NCBI RefSeq assembly: GCF_016595495.1
Contig: NZ_JAENIM010000022.1
Location: 24,377 to 88,376, forward strand
DNA length: 64,000 bases
Reading direction: 5' to 3'
Source: Persicirhabdus sediminis
GTDB taxonomy: Bacteria > Verrucomicrobiota > Verrucomicrobiia > Verrucomicrobiales > Akkermansiaceae
The first letter of the stretch is position 1, and every line of letters begins with the position of its first letter. The notes beneath the pieces are model-generated. The model worked only from the letters and a program-made list of their open reading frames with translations. It ran no database searches and was not told the DNA's origin. Below, in pieces: positions 1 to 8,110 of this stretch. A program made the position numbers and the translations under genes.

Positions 1-63
1 TCTGAGTTCCCACCAACTTTGGGTGCAGAACAATATTATCACGTTCGTACCACAAGCTACTAA
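1..63 (+). CDS. 3' end of an unidentified gene
   Basis: Reading frame 1 is open from the first base to a TAA at 61-63 and gives a 20-residue C-terminus ending in YYHVRTTSY. A strong intrinsic terminator starts 23 bases after the stop, which supports a real gene end. Too little is visible to name the protein. Confidence 0.55.
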   Translation, partial: SEFPPTLGAEQYYHVRTTSY

Positions 64-85
64 GCTTGAATACGCAACGATTTTT

Positions 86-118
86 AAAACCCGATGTCGC
101 TTAGACATCGGGTTTTTT
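86..118 (+). terminator. intrinsic terminator
   Basis: An 11-bp perfect stem (AACCCGATGTC at 88-98 with GACATCGGGTT at 104-114) has a 5-base loop and runs into a T tract. It ends the transcript of the truncated gene at the left edge. Confidence 0.9.
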
Positions 119-193
119 CGTATTGCATCATAAGCGTTTCATAGCAACTGTACTGGCGTTACTCTCTCACTAACTATACCTTGACCACGGAAT

Positions 194-775
194 ATGAAGC
201 GCAAGTACCTACGGCTCGTTAGAAGAGCTTACCGACACCTGCGACACCCTCACATTCGCAGGAGACCGTGGCTCAACGCACTTATCAGTCCGGTGTTCGA
301 TCGACAACTCTGGACACCCTGCCGCAACACCGTAGCTAGTGGTCTTTCTATCGGCCTGTTCTGCGCGATGATGCCGCTGCCCTTTCAAATGATCATTGCG
401 GCTCTCGCTTGTCTGCGAGCCAAAGCTAACATCCCTATCGCTCTAGCAGCATGTTGGGTTAGCAATCCATTTACCCAAATCCCCATCTGGGTTAGCCAGG
501 CAAAACTCGGTCAGTGGCTTCTAGAAAATACATCTATCAAGCTCCCCTTCGAAGAGTTTGTCATGCACGAAGTTTATTGGATGGGCATGCACATTCACCC
601 CGGCAGTTTTATCCTAGGCTTCTTCATGATGGGCATATTTGCGAGTCTGCTAGCCTACCCTATCGTCTACGGCATCTACGCGCTGTTACCTCACCTGCAC
701 CACAGCAAACCAATCAAACAAAACCGTGGCTACTGTGCGCGCAGAGATAAAAAAGATTCCAGCAAGAAGGACTGA
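194..775 (+). CDS. DUF2062 family membrane protein
   Basis: A 193-residue protein with a very basic N-terminus (residues 1-26, rich in Arg, Lys and His) and about three hydrophobic segments near 48-72, 77-101 and 138-166. The hallmark strings of DUF2062 are visible: a GLSIGLFCAMMPLPFQ stretch around 50-65 and WVSNPFT around 88-94. The family is a small inner-membrane protein group of unknown biochemical role, sometimes found fused or next to glycosyltransferases; nothing here narrows the function. The ATG at 194 has no Shine-Dalgarno sequence. The gene converges on lspA, with only 10 bases between the two stop codons. Confidence 0.8.
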   Translation: MKRKYLRLVRRAYRHLRHPHIRRRPWLNALISPVFDRQLWTPCRNTVASGLSIGLFCAMMPLPFQMIIAALACLRAKANIPIALAACWVSNPFTQIPIWVSQAKLGQWLLENTSIKLPFEEFVMHEVYWMGMHIHPGSFILGFFMMGIFASLLAYPIVYGIYALLPHLHHSKPIKQNRGYCARRDKKDSSKKD

Positions 776-785
776 ATGCCAGCGG

Positions 786-1373
786 CTATTCAGCCTCGGC
801 TTGCTTTTTAGCCATCAGCTCATCTTTTCCTTCCAGCAGAGCTGAAATGAACAACAAGCTAGCGGCGATGCAAATACAGCTATCGGCCACATTAAAGGCT
901 GGCCAGCGGTAGTTGATGAAAGGAATCGTCACGTCAATAAAGTCGACAACGTAACCGTGAAGCAGACGGGTAAAAAATGGCTCGTCTGTGTTTGATGAGA
1001 GGAAGAAACCCTGCAGCAAGCGGTCAGTGAGATTGCCAAAAACACCAGCTAACAACAATGGTGGAGCCCACTTGGACGGACCTGTAAAAGCACCCTTTTT
1101 CCAGAAATAGCTGACCAAGAAAATGGCGATGATAGGCACAAACAAGAAAACGATAGGTGCCCATGTTGAGCCGTTGCCCATGCCAAAAGCCACACCTTGG
1201 TTATGCCGGCGCACAATATTAAAATACCCCTCAATGATCACCTTAGTCGGCTCAAAGCCAGGAAATGGCTCCGCATAATTCATCACAATCCACCACTTGG
1301 ATATTTGATCGATAATGAACAAGGGAATGGTCACCCACAGGACCATCTGGATCATTGATTTCTTGTTAACCAT
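786..1373 (-). CDS. lspA: lipoprotein signal peptidase (signal peptidase II)
   Basis: This inner-membrane aspartic protease removes the signal peptide of diacylglyceryl-modified prolipoproteins. Four hydrophobic segments and the family motifs are visible: DQISKWW near residue 22, NQGVAFG near 58, GNLTDR with catalytic Asp117, and FNVADS with catalytic Asp164. The frame is open up to 1403, but the ATG at 1373 is preferred: it gives the usual N-terminus, and a GAGG lies 9 bases upstream, one of the few SD-like sites in the window. That upstream stretch also folds into a perfect hairpin (GCCTCG-TG-CGAGGC, 1382-1395) containing the GAGG, so the site may be masked in the mRNA. Several lipobox proteins in this window are plausible substrates. 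Confidence 0.95.
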   Translation of the reverse strand: MVNKKSMIQMVLWVTIPLFIIDQISKWWIVMNYAEPFPGFEPTKVIIEGYFNIVRRHNQGVAFGMGNGSTWAPIVFLFVPIIAIFLVSYFWKKGAFTGPSKWAPPLLLAGVFGNLTDRLLQGFFLSSNTDEPFFTRLLHGYVVDFIDVTIPFINYRWPAFNVADSCICIAASLLFISALLEGKDELMAKKQAEAE

Positions 1374-1458
1374 AATGCAAGGCCTCGTGCGAGGCGCCCA
1401 CATGAGTAGGCGTAAACTCGGCGATTGTCACACTGAAATATGACTTTCTGCTAGCGAC

Positions 1459-1818
1459 TTAAACAATAGCTTGCTGAATGATCAAGTACACCCAGTAGCC
1501 CATCGCCACAGAAGCCGAAATCAACAGGAATATCAAGAAGCCGCTAAGCTGCTGTTTGCGCCTTTCGTTCTTGATTTCCCCACGACCGTAACGCTCGTAG
1601 AAGCTTCTCTCACGCCGACGATCGTCGAGATCGTCCATTGGCGGTAGAATGCGCGCCGCTTCATCCTCAGCCTGACGCAGACGGTCTGGCTCGTTTTCCA
1701 CAAAATCGCGCAGGCGCTGAATTTCATCCAGCAGCTTTTGCTCCTGGCTGGCCAATTCGTCGCTAGCTCGCTCGCTGCGCCCAGTTGGTGATCTATCTTT
1801 TTTGGCTAATAAAGGCAT
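1459..1818 (-). CDS. small coiled-coil protein with C-terminal membrane anchor
   Basis: A 119-residue protein of unknown family. Residues 15-90 are highly charged and predicted helical, with heptad-like spacing of Leu and Ala, and residues 91-115 form a single hydrophobic segment close to the C-terminus. This is a tail-anchored arrangement with a cytoplasmic coiled coil. It starts 18 bases after the stop of the next upstream gene, which has the same design, so the two are probably co-transcribed and may form a complex (inference). Confidence 0.7.
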   Translation of the reverse strand: MPLLAKKDRSPTGRSERASDELASQEQKLLDEIQRLRDFVENEPDRLRQAEDEAARILPPMDDLDDRRRERSFYERYGRGEIKNERRKQQLSGFLIFLLISASVAMGYWVYLIIQQAIV

Positions 1819-1836
1819 CTATTTTCCTCTACGCAA

Positions 1837-2484
1837 TTATGGCATCATGAAATAAACTAAAGCGGCAATGATAGCCAAAACAACCATCGGCAGGTTGAAG
1901 GCTAAGCCGTTCATAAACTGCTGGACAAACTCGCTGCGCACAACTGGCTTGATCACGCGCCCGCTGGACTTGCCAGCTGCCAATCCAAAGATGCTTGCGC
2001 TGCGGCCATCACAAAAATGCTCCACCGCTTGCTCGTATTCATCTTCAGCTAGATCGATGGCTGAGATCGACTTCGCCAGCTCGTGACGTAGATTATCATT
2101 CGCCCAAGACTCTGGATCCAAACTTTCGATTTTCTCCAAATGCCCTGCAAAACAAACCCTTGCTTGCTCCAATTCCTCGAGCTCCTGGCGCATGACAAAA
2201 ACCTCACGATCAATGGAAGTCACCGCCGTGCGCAGACGTTCAGTGATCTCCACCTGTCCTTGAAGAAATTCTTCCTTATCGCGGTTAAGTTCCATCAACT
2301 CAACACGCTTGCGCTCTACTTCTTCCTGCTGCTGTTGCAGCTGAACTAAGCGATCTTGGGCTTCTTGCAATTGAGCCTCAAAATCTTCTGACAAGGCCGA
2401 GCGACCTACCACGCTATCAGTGCGCATCTCCATCTGGGTTTCGCGGACATTGAGGTGGTGAGTATGTTCTGAGATTCGGGACAT
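1837..2484 (-). CDS. coiled-coil protein with C-terminal membrane anchor
   Basis: A 215-residue protein of unknown family. Residues about 30-110 form a long Gln/Glu/Leu-rich coiled coil containing a QLQQQQ run. Then come a mixed helical region and a basic stretch near 172-182, and residues 193-213 make one hydrophobic segment ending in FMMP. It lies directly upstream of a second coiled-coil tail-anchored protein. The 230-base spacer to the divergent sigma-factor gene must hold its promoter. No catalytic motif is visible; a structural or scaffolding role at the membrane is a guess. Confidence 0.7.
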   Translation of the reverse strand: MSRISEHTHHLNVRETQMEMRTDSVVGRSALSEDFEAQLQEAQDRLVQLQQQQEEVERKRVELMELNRDKEEFLQGQVEITERLRTAVTSIDREVFVMRQELEELEQARVCFAGHLEKIESLDPESWANDNLRHELAKSISAIDLAEDEYEQAVEHFCDGRSASIFGLAAGKSSGRVIKPVVRSEFVQQFMNGLAFNLPMVVLAIIAALVYFMMP

Positions 2485-2714
2485 TAAGACAAGTTTGGTT
2501 AATCTTCACTCAATTTATTGAAAATCCTCTGATATAGCCAGCAAATTATCAATTTATATTGACAAACAACCCCCCTTAAATGCTGCGCTACCGTCGAAAC
2601 ACCGTCAATAAACAGTATTTTTAAACAAAATCAGCAAATCGAGCTTACCGCCGCCGCTAAATCTAATCGTTTTTTAATGGAATAAAGTAGCAGCTAGTCC
2701 ATCTTATCCAGCAG

Positions 2715-3254
2715 ATGGACGAATTTCAGCAACTTGTAGAAGCTCACTATCAGGCGCTATACCGCTTTGCCTATTCTCTGGCAAAAAACGCGGATGGCGC
2801 GTCTGATTTGGTGCAGCAGACCTATTGCCGGTGGGCAGAAAAAGGTCACCAACTCAAAGACCGCAGCAAAGCGAAAACGTGGTTATTCACCACACTCTAT
2901 CGTGAATTTCTAGCAACCAAGCGCAAACAAGAACGCTACAGCTCGGAGGACATTGACGAGATAGAATACAAACTACCCAGCCACAGTGACGCCAGCGATA
3001 GGCAAATTGATGCCAAAAGAGCCGTGCGCAAGCTCATGGAGTTAGACGAGCTGTTCCGCGCGCCGCTGAGCTTATTTTACCTACAACAACATAGCTACAA
3101 GGAAATCGCCAAAATATTAGACATCCCCATCGGCACCGTCATGTCGCGCATCTCGCGTGGCAAAACTCAGCTGAAAAAAAATATGAGCGAAACAAGCTGC
3201 TCAGACAAAATCATTTCAATCAAACCGGAGGCCCGCCAAAAGAACCATGGATAA
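2715..3254 (+). CDS. ECF-type RNA polymerase sigma factor
   Basis: A 179-residue sigma-70 family protein with only regions 2 and 4, as in the extracytoplasmic-function group. Region 2 covers about residues 5-70, with DLVQQTYCRW as the -10 recognition helix area. Region 4 covers about 108-158, where SYKEIAKILDIPIGTVMSRI is the helix-turn-helix that reads the -35 element. It directs transcription of a stress or envelope regulon, which the sequence does not reveal. The gene overlaps the next gene by 8 bases (ATGGATAA), the typical coupling of sigma and anti-sigma. No SD sequence precedes the ATG. Confidence 0.9.
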   Translation: MDEFQQLVEAHYQALYRFAYSLAKNADGASDLVQQTYCRWAEKGHQLKDRSKAKTWLFTTLYREFLATKRKQERYSSEDIDEIEYKLPSHSDASDRQIDAKRAVRKLMELDELFRAPLSLFYLQQHSYKEIAKILDIPIGTVMSRISRGKTQLKKNMSETSCSDKIISIKPEARQKNHG

Positions 3255-4173
3255 AGGAAACGCAAAAACAATTCTGCAAAGCTTCCGCTCAAATAGCCAG
3301 GATGCAGCCGATCCTCATTTCGCTGAAGCCCTCCAGCTGGCAGCCGAAGATACCGAACTAGCCAATTGGCTTTCCGATGAGCTCGCCGACGACGCAGCTT
3401 TCATCGCCGCAGTCAATACCATCGATATCCCTGAGCACCTGCGCGAAGAAATTCTCTACGCCGTCCAGCCAGCGGATATTGTTGATGACTTCGACGACTT
3501 CGACCTAGCCTTTGCCGATGGCCTGCAATCCATCGCCGTGCCAGCTGGACTCAAGTCACAAATCATCGCCACTGCGGAACAAGAAGATGACGACTTATTC
3601 AAACCAGATAATGTCACCAGCATCAAAAAACCAACTGGCTGGAAACATCACTGGAGATCATTTGCTGGCATCGCCGCTGCTATCAGCCTCGGCGCCTACC
3701 TAGCTACCCAGATTGAGACACCTGAAAAATTCGCCCCGCTAGATACCCACGCAGTACAAGTTCAAGCAGGTGAATTTCTCAATGCCTCATTTGAGTTCTC
3801 ATTGAACAACAAACAAAACCCAGACAATACCCAAGTAGAAAACTGGCTCAGCGAGCACGAAATGCCCACCCCTGACACCATTCCTCAGGGCATCCGCAAC
3901 CTGCCAGCTCTCGGCTGCAGCAATATCAAACTCTCAGACGGTGGCCAAGCTAGCCTGATCTGCTTCCCCATCGAAGGTGAAGGACCTGTACACCTCGTCA
4001 TCACCAAGCGCACCCAAACGCGTGATAAATTGCCAGCTCTCAGCCAAGTCTCCATAAAAGACTGCTACAACTGCTCATCCACTGAGTACAACGTCATCAG
4101 CTGGCAAGATGACCACAATACCTACATCATGCTCAGCAAAATCTCACCGGAGAAATTAGCCAGTATCTTCTAA
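3247..4173 (+). CDS. putative membrane-bound anti-sigma factor
   Basis: A 308-residue protein with an acidic cytoplasmic part (about 1-135), one membrane segment (about 137-155) and a periplasmic domain of roughly 150 residues with several Cys. The cytoplasmic part contains two similar short repeats, IPEHLREEILYA near 61 and VPAGLKSQIIATA near 98. Position, overlap with the ECF sigma gene and single-span topology fit an anti-sigma factor that holds the sigma factor at the membrane. I see no clear zinc-binding ZAS motif, so the assignment rests on context and topology. An intrinsic terminator follows. Confidence 0.7.
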   Translation: MDKGNAKTILQSFRSNSQDAADPHFAEALQLAAEDTELANWLSDELADDAAFIAAVNTIDIPEHLREEILYAVQPADIVDDFDDFDLAFADGLQSIAVPAGLKSQIIATAEQEDDDLFKPDNVTSIKKPTGWKHHWRSFAGIAAAISLGAYLATQIETPEKFAPLDTHAVQVQAGEFLNASFEFSLNNKQNPDNTQVENWLSEHEMPTPDTIPQGIRNLPALGCSNIKLSDGGQASLICFPIEGEGPVHLVITKRTQTRDKLPALSQVSIKDCYNCSSTEYNVISWQDDHNTYIMLSKISPEKLASIF

Positions 4174-4196
4174 GATTCTGTAAAGCGACTCAACAA

Positions 4197-4232
4197 GCGA
4201 TGATCACACCAGCTGTGGTCATCGCTTTTTTT
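4197..4232 (+). terminator. intrinsic terminator of the sigma/anti-sigma operon
   Basis: A GC-containing stem (GCGATGA... pairing with ...TCATCGC, 4197-4225) is followed by seven T. It sits 23 bases after the anti-sigma stop codon. Confidence 0.85.
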
Positions 4233-4282
4233 ATCCTGTTGACCGGCTGATTCTAAACAGCTTGATGAGTCCAGATGAAATT

Positions 4283-4310
4283 TTGTCACAGAAATAGATT
4301 GCATTATTCT
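4283..4310 (+). promoter_or_regulatory. candidate promoter for the tRNA-Val pair
   Basis: TTGTCA (4283-4288) and TATTCT (4305-4310) with a 16-base spacer resemble sigma-70 -35 and -10 elements and lie about 57 bases upstream of the first tRNA. The -10 part overlaps the hairpin at 4301-4321, so only one of the two readings may be functional. Confidence 0.35.
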
Positions 4311-4327
4311 CCAAATAATGCTTTTTT
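4301..4327 (+). terminator. terminator-like hairpin upstream of tRNA genes
   Basis: GCATTATT (4301-4308) and AATAATGC (4314-4321) form a perfect 8-bp stem followed by six T. It is the second hairpin after the anti-sigma gene and stands only 40 bases before tRNA-Val. It may be a back-up terminator or simply overlap the tRNA promoter. Confidence 0.5.
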
Positions 4328-4366
4328 GCCGCCGCGTCAGCCGCTCAAGCGGTCACCGCAACAAGT

Positions 4367-4442
4367 GCAGGGATAGCTCAGTTGGTAGAGCAACTGGTTT
4401 ACACCCAGTTGGTCGGGGGTTCGAGTCCCTCTCCCTGCACCA
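4367..4442 (+). tRNA. tRNA-Val (anticodon UAC), copy 1
   Basis: The cloverleaf can be drawn completely: acceptor GCAGGGA/TCCCTGC, U8-A9, D-stem GCTC/GAGC, anticodon stem ACTGG/CCAGT with loop TTTACAC (anticodon TAC), T-arm with TTCGAGT, discriminator A and an encoded CCA at 4440-4442. It reads valine codons GTA and, by wobble, GTG. Confidence 0.97.
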
Positions 4443-4488
4443 TCTTTTCTCCTCTCGTAGTAGATTAGGTAGCAGATTTGATTTACGT

Positions 4489-4564
4489 GCTGGGATAGCT
4501 CAGTTGGTAGAGCAACTGGTTTACACCCAGTTGGTCGGGGGTTCGAGTCCCTCTCCCAGCACCA
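4489..4564 (+). tRNA. tRNA-Val (anticodon UAC), copy 2
   Basis: Identical to the first copy except for a compensated change in the acceptor stem: GCTGGGA/TCCCAGC instead of GCAGGGA/TCCCTGC, which turns the third pair from A-U to U-A. CCA is encoded at 4562-4564. The 46-base spacer from copy 1 and the terminator after copy 2 indicate one dicistronic transcript. Confidence 0.97.
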
Positions 4565-4588
4565 TCAAATTCTTCTTTTACTTGCCCG

Positions 4589-4616
4589 TCACACTCATTG
4601 CAGTGTGATTTTTTTT
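4589..4616 (+). terminator. intrinsic terminator of the tRNA-Val operon
   Basis: A perfect 7-bp stem TCACACT/AGTGTGA with a 6-base loop and eight T, 24 bases after the second tRNA. Confidence 0.9.
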
Positions 4617-4755
4617 GCCCTAAATTTCCAGCGCCCACGCGCCATGCCAGCTCACCGCTAGCCAGCCGCGCATCTTCAAGTTGACGCCAACTACATATTT
4701 ACCTATGTTTGAATCGTTAGTGTAAATTCTAATTAACTGAACCCAGACTAAAACT

Positions 4756-4995
4756 ATGTTAGGCGAAATCCATTCATTGGTAAACGAATTCCCAAATCAC
4801 TCCGAGACCATCAACAAACTCATCGAAAACGATGCCTCATTTGCAGCCGAAAATAAAAAGTACAACGCGCTGGATAAAGAAATCCGCACGCTAGAACTAC
4901 GCGGCGGCCCAATCGACGACCCAGCCATGCACCAGCTCAAGCACGATAGATCTGAGCTCAAAGACTCACTCTATCAGATCATTACAGCTAGCTGA
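4756..4995 (+). CDS. DUF465/YdcH-like small protein
   Basis: A 79-residue, all-helical, highly charged protein. The layout (an N-terminal segment with EFPNHSETINKLIENDASFA, then NKKYNALDKEIRTLE, and a C-terminal LKHDRSELKDSLYQII) matches the DUF465/YdcH family of small helical-hairpin proteins found in many Gram-negative bacteria. The biochemical role is unknown. The gene is monocistronic, ended by a strong terminator 35 bases downstream. Confidence 0.85.
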   Translation: MLGEIHSLVNEFPNHSETINKLIENDASFAAENKKYNALDKEIRTLELRGGPIDDPAMHQLKHDRSELKDSLYQIITAS

Positions 4996-5030
4996 TTAGA
5001 AATAATACTACAGCAGAAAGAGCGTTAGTA

Positions 5031-5058
5031 AAACCCAGCACTCACCTGCTGGGTTTTT
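5031..5058 (+). terminator. intrinsic terminator
   Basis: A perfect 10-bp stem AAACCCAGCA/TGCTGGGTTT with a 6-base loop runs into T residues, after the DUF465-like gene. Confidence 0.9.
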
Positions 5059-5166
5059 GATTTCCCGTATTTTTCCAAATAACACCCTAAACTAACAACA
5101 ATCATTCTCCCCTTGCTCAGTTGGCTATCAATCGCTATGTCTCAATAGTCACCCACACAACGCGAT

Positions 5167-6225
5167 ATGAATCTTCCACGGCTAAAGAAATTGAGCAAAA
5201 AAGCCATCATCATAGCCATCCCCGTTTGGCTTGTTATTTGGCTCACCGCTAGCTGGCTCGCGCCAAAAGTCTGCAACAAAATCCTCCCCAAGGTGCAGGC
5301 AAAAACCCAAAGCATGGGGGTGAAAATCGACCATATCGAATTTGCCAATATCAAAGTAGCTCCTTGGCTGACTCAAGTGACGATAGAATCTATCAAGATG
5401 AACTTCGACACCATCCCCGGTGACAAACATCATCTCAAATCCACCTTCAAATGCGACAGCGTCGTCGTTAGCCTGCACAATCCATTCACCCTGCGAGGCA
5501 GCGTCAAAGCATCTGACTTCGATATCCAATTCCACCAATCAGATTTACCCAAAGACATCCCCTTCGACCGCTTTACCAAAGGCCAAGTCTATCTAGCAAA
5601 TGTGCCCATCGTGCAGCCAAAAGAGGCCGCCAAAGAAATCCTAACGGGCGTAACCGAACTCTTCAATACCAACAGCGGCACTGGCGACTTCAGATTCAGC
5701 GGTGAGGTAGTCATGCGCGCTGGAGACAACGAAATTCCAGCCAAGCTATACACCGAACACGACGGCGACCAATATCGCCTGCGCTTCAGCGAAGATGATG
5801 TCAGGGCCATCGCCAAAGCTCTCAAAGTCGATCTCGCAGCCGAACAAATCAAACTCGTCTCCGTCTACCCACTGCGCATGCCCGTCATCATGCTCATCAC
5901 CGACAAAGCCGAAAAACTCAGCAAACGCTACCAGCCGCGCGACAAATGGAAACAAGACGCGCTGCGCCATACCAGCTGGAGTTTTATGCTCACTGAGACA
6001 TTCGGCCCCGATTTCGCCAAATACGTCACCGACGCACAGGAAACCAAACCTAACAATGAGAAGTTTGAGCGTCTCATGGACTACAATAACAATGCGGTGG
6101 GCCGCAAGTTATTTGCTGAAAATACCAAACTCCAGCAAATCCCCAATCTGCTAGCTACCGACCAACGCATCGTGCTCAGCCCAGATGACGCCAAATCTCG
6201 CCCAGCGGATTCGCTGCTTCGTTAG
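5167..6225 (+). CDS. membrane-anchored protein of unknown function
   Basis: A 352-residue protein with one N-terminal membrane segment (about 11-32). Residues about 33-180 are beta-rich with alternating polar and hydrophobic residues (IDHIEFANIKVAPWLTQVTI), reminiscent of AsmA-like periplasmic barrel-strand repeats. The C-terminal third differs: around 265-315 it carries ALRHTSWSFMLTETFGPDFA, then DAQE, then MDYNNNAVGR. That pattern of RH..W, FG..FA, D.QE and MD..NN.VGR resembles a small conserved domain known from other bacterial proteins (DUF6973-like, from memory). Function is not known. A perfect palindrome covers the stop codon. Confidence 0.6.
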   Translation: MNLPRLKKLSKKAIIIAIPVWLVIWLTASWLAPKVCNKILPKVQAKTQSMGVKIDHIEFANIKVAPWLTQVTIESIKMNFDTIPGDKHHLKSTFKCDSVVVSLHNPFTLRGSVKASDFDIQFHQSDLPKDIPFDRFTKGQVYLANVPIVQPKEAAKEILTGVTELFNTNSGTGDFRFSGEVVMRAGDNEIPAKLYTEHDGDQYRLRFSEDDVRAIAKALKVDLAAEQIKLVSVYPLRMPVIMLITDKAEKLSKRYQPRDKWKQDALRHTSWSFMLTETFGPDFAKYVTDAQETKPNNEKFERLMDYNNNAVGRKLFAENTKLQQIPNLLATDQRIVLSPDDAKSRPADSLLR

Positions 6226-6249
6226 CTAACGAACAAGCGCTTCAGCGCT
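6218..6249. other. two adjacent hairpins at a gene end
   Basis: TTCGTTAGCTAACGAA (6218-6233) is a perfect 16-base palindrome across the stop codon. AGCGC-TTCA-GCGCT (6236-6249) follows directly. There is no T tract, so these may stabilise a 3' end or slow transcription rather than act as a classical terminator. Confidence 0.5.
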
Positions 6250-6313
6250 ACGAAATTTGACTGTTTTTACAATCGACGTTTCTTAGCCAAGTCCAGCAGA
6301 ATACTGGGCATAC

Positions 6314-7912
6314 ATGAACAAGCTAACTAAGATCACTCCAGTTATCCTAACGGGCCTACTCGCGCTCAATTCCTGCGAGGAAAAGCCCGCCGCCGAAATC
6401 AACGATAGCGAGCAGCGCATCAAAGAGAACACGCCAGCTCAGCAAGTTGATTTTTCGCCACAGCTAGCGCCAGTCATTTCCCAGCTAGATACTCAGGGCG
6501 AGTATTTCTCTATCACCAATACTGATGGAGACCTCGAGAAATTTTGCAAATTCCTCGATGACTTTGTGCAAACATTACGTCAGGAAGAAGAATTCTCCGA
6601 CATCTCCAGCCAAGTCATCTTGGTAGAAGTTATGAAAGAGCTCGGCCTAGATAACATCACCGCCAAAGGGCAAAGCTCATTGAACAAAGGTGACTACTAT
6701 CACAACCGTACATTCTATCAAACTAATGGAAAGCGCACTGGCCTGCTCTCGCTCATGGGCGGCGGCGCCACTCCATACATTGGCCCAAGCTTCGCGCCAG
6801 CTGGAACGGATTTGTTAGTTGAGTTTGAAATCAACTTCAAACAAACCAAAGACCTCTACCAAAAACTCGCCAAACGCATGGGCATGGCTGAGGAAGCACA
6901 GATGACTCTCAACCAATCGCTCACTCAAGGGGCGATGAACTTGGGCGACATTCTGGGCAAATTTAATATCCGCGTAGCCATGATGCTAGACCTGCAAGCA
7001 GATAGCAGCTGGACCGGTCCAGACGGCACCGAATACCCTGGCGTAGAGATGGCAATGCGCATCGATAATGCCGCTTGGCTCTGGCAAGAATACGGCACGG
7101 ATTACGAAGCCATGATGATGGCAGAAGAAAAAGACGGTCTAAAAATCATCAACATGGGTGAATCGACAGACACACCAATGGGCGAAATCACCCCTTCTCT
7201 AATCGTCGATATAAAAAATGATAGACTCTGGCTAGTCTCTGATATCGCTCAGCTAGAAAAATACCGTGATGACAGCCCAAAGCTAGCTAGCTCAGAAAAT
7301 TACCTAGCTGCCATGGATGGCATTCCAGCCAAAGGCAACGCACTGGTCTACATTTCTCACGACTTTTGCCAGCAACTAACCATGCCTCTCGTCAGCGCCA
7401 TCGAGTCTAGTTTATCAACTAACGACTATGTGGGAACCTACGCATCAACCACTGAGAGTTTGCTCGCGCCACTCGTCCAATGGTTCAACAAATCACCGCA
7501 CGGCTACACATGGGCGCTAGCCAATAACAGCGATGGAGTTCTCATTGCAGCCAACTCTCCTATGGCTAGCAAAGGAGTTTCTGTAACCAATGGCATCATG
7601 GCTAGCACGCTAACCACTTCCGTTTTGTTCACTGGCGCATCCACTTATAAAGACGAAGCAAATAAGGCGACCTGTGAGCTCAACCAAGAGCAGATGCAAA
7701 AGGCGATTCGATCATGGCAAAATATCTACGATAAGCCAATTGGTGCACCTGTCGATAGGGACGAAATCTTTGGCCTTAACGCCATCATGGATCTACCAAC
7801 TTGCCCGGTAGATAATACCGCTTATATCTTGCTAGATACCATCCCAGAAGTTGGCACCTGCTATGCCACTTGCCCACACGGCCACGCGCCAGAAAACACC
7901 GAAGGCTGGTAA
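6314..7912 (+). CDS. predicted lipoprotein of unknown function
   Basis: A 532-residue protein with a signal peptide and lipobox (LALNSC, Cys21), so it is probably processed by LspA and anchored in a membrane. The body is a soluble mixed alpha/beta domain without a motif I recognise. The C-terminus is unusual, with three Cys in the last 35 residues (PTCPVDNTAYILL, then GTCYATCPHGHAPE), which could form disulfides or bind metal. The gene stands alone and is followed by a terminator. I cannot assign a family. Confidence 0.65.
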   Translation: MNKLTKITPVILTGLLALNSCEEKPAAEINDSEQRIKENTPAQQVDFSPQLAPVISQLDTQGEYFSITNTDGDLEKFCKFLDDFVQTLRQEEEFSDISSQVILVEVMKELGLDNITAKGQSSLNKGDYYHNRTFYQTNGKRTGLLSLMGGGATPYIGPSFAPAGTDLLVEFEINFKQTKDLYQKLAKRMGMAEEAQMTLNQSLTQGAMNLGDILGKFNIRVAMMLDLQADSSWTGPDGTEYPGVEMAMRIDNAAWLWQEYGTDYEAMMMAEEKDGLKIINMGESTDTPMGEITPSLIVDIKNDRLWLVSDIAQLEKYRDDSPKLASSENYLAAMDGIPAKGNALVYISHDFCQQLTMPLVSAIESSLSTNDYVGTYASTTESLLAPLVQWFNKSPHGYTWALANNSDGVLIAANSPMASKGVSVTNGIMASTLTTSVLFTGASTYKDEANKATCELNQEQMQKAIRSWQNIYDKPIGAPVDRDEIFGLNAIMDLPTCPVDNTAYILLDTIPEVGTCYATCPHGHAPENTEGW

Positions 7913-7957
7913 ACTCAGCCAGCTGGCTGGCTAAATTACTAACTAAGCGTCATTTCA

Positions 7958-7983
7958 AAGCTCACCACCCGGTGAGCTTTTTT
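7958..7983 (+). terminator. intrinsic terminator
   Basis: A 10-bp stem AAAGCTCACC/GGTGAGCTTT with loop ACC and a T run, 45 bases after the lipoprotein gene. Confidence 0.85.
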
Positions 7984-8110
7984 ACGTTTCAGGCAAACAG
8001 CAATATGTATCACAAACTTAAAAACGTGCGTTTGTTAACATTTAAATCCAAAACCACCTAATAAGACATCATACTTAACCGTTAAAGCAGATGATTAACC
8101 GCATTATCCT

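Noticed and set aside
4261..4290. A TTGATGAGTCC...GAAAT string resembling a hammerhead ribozyme core.
   Set aside because: The invariant C of CUGAUGA is a T here, stem II cannot form (two-base loop) and no matching stems I and III are visible.
4318..4608. A 96-codon open frame across both tRNA-Val genes.
   Set aside because: It is a translation of the tRNA sequences themselves; such frames are a known annotation artefact.
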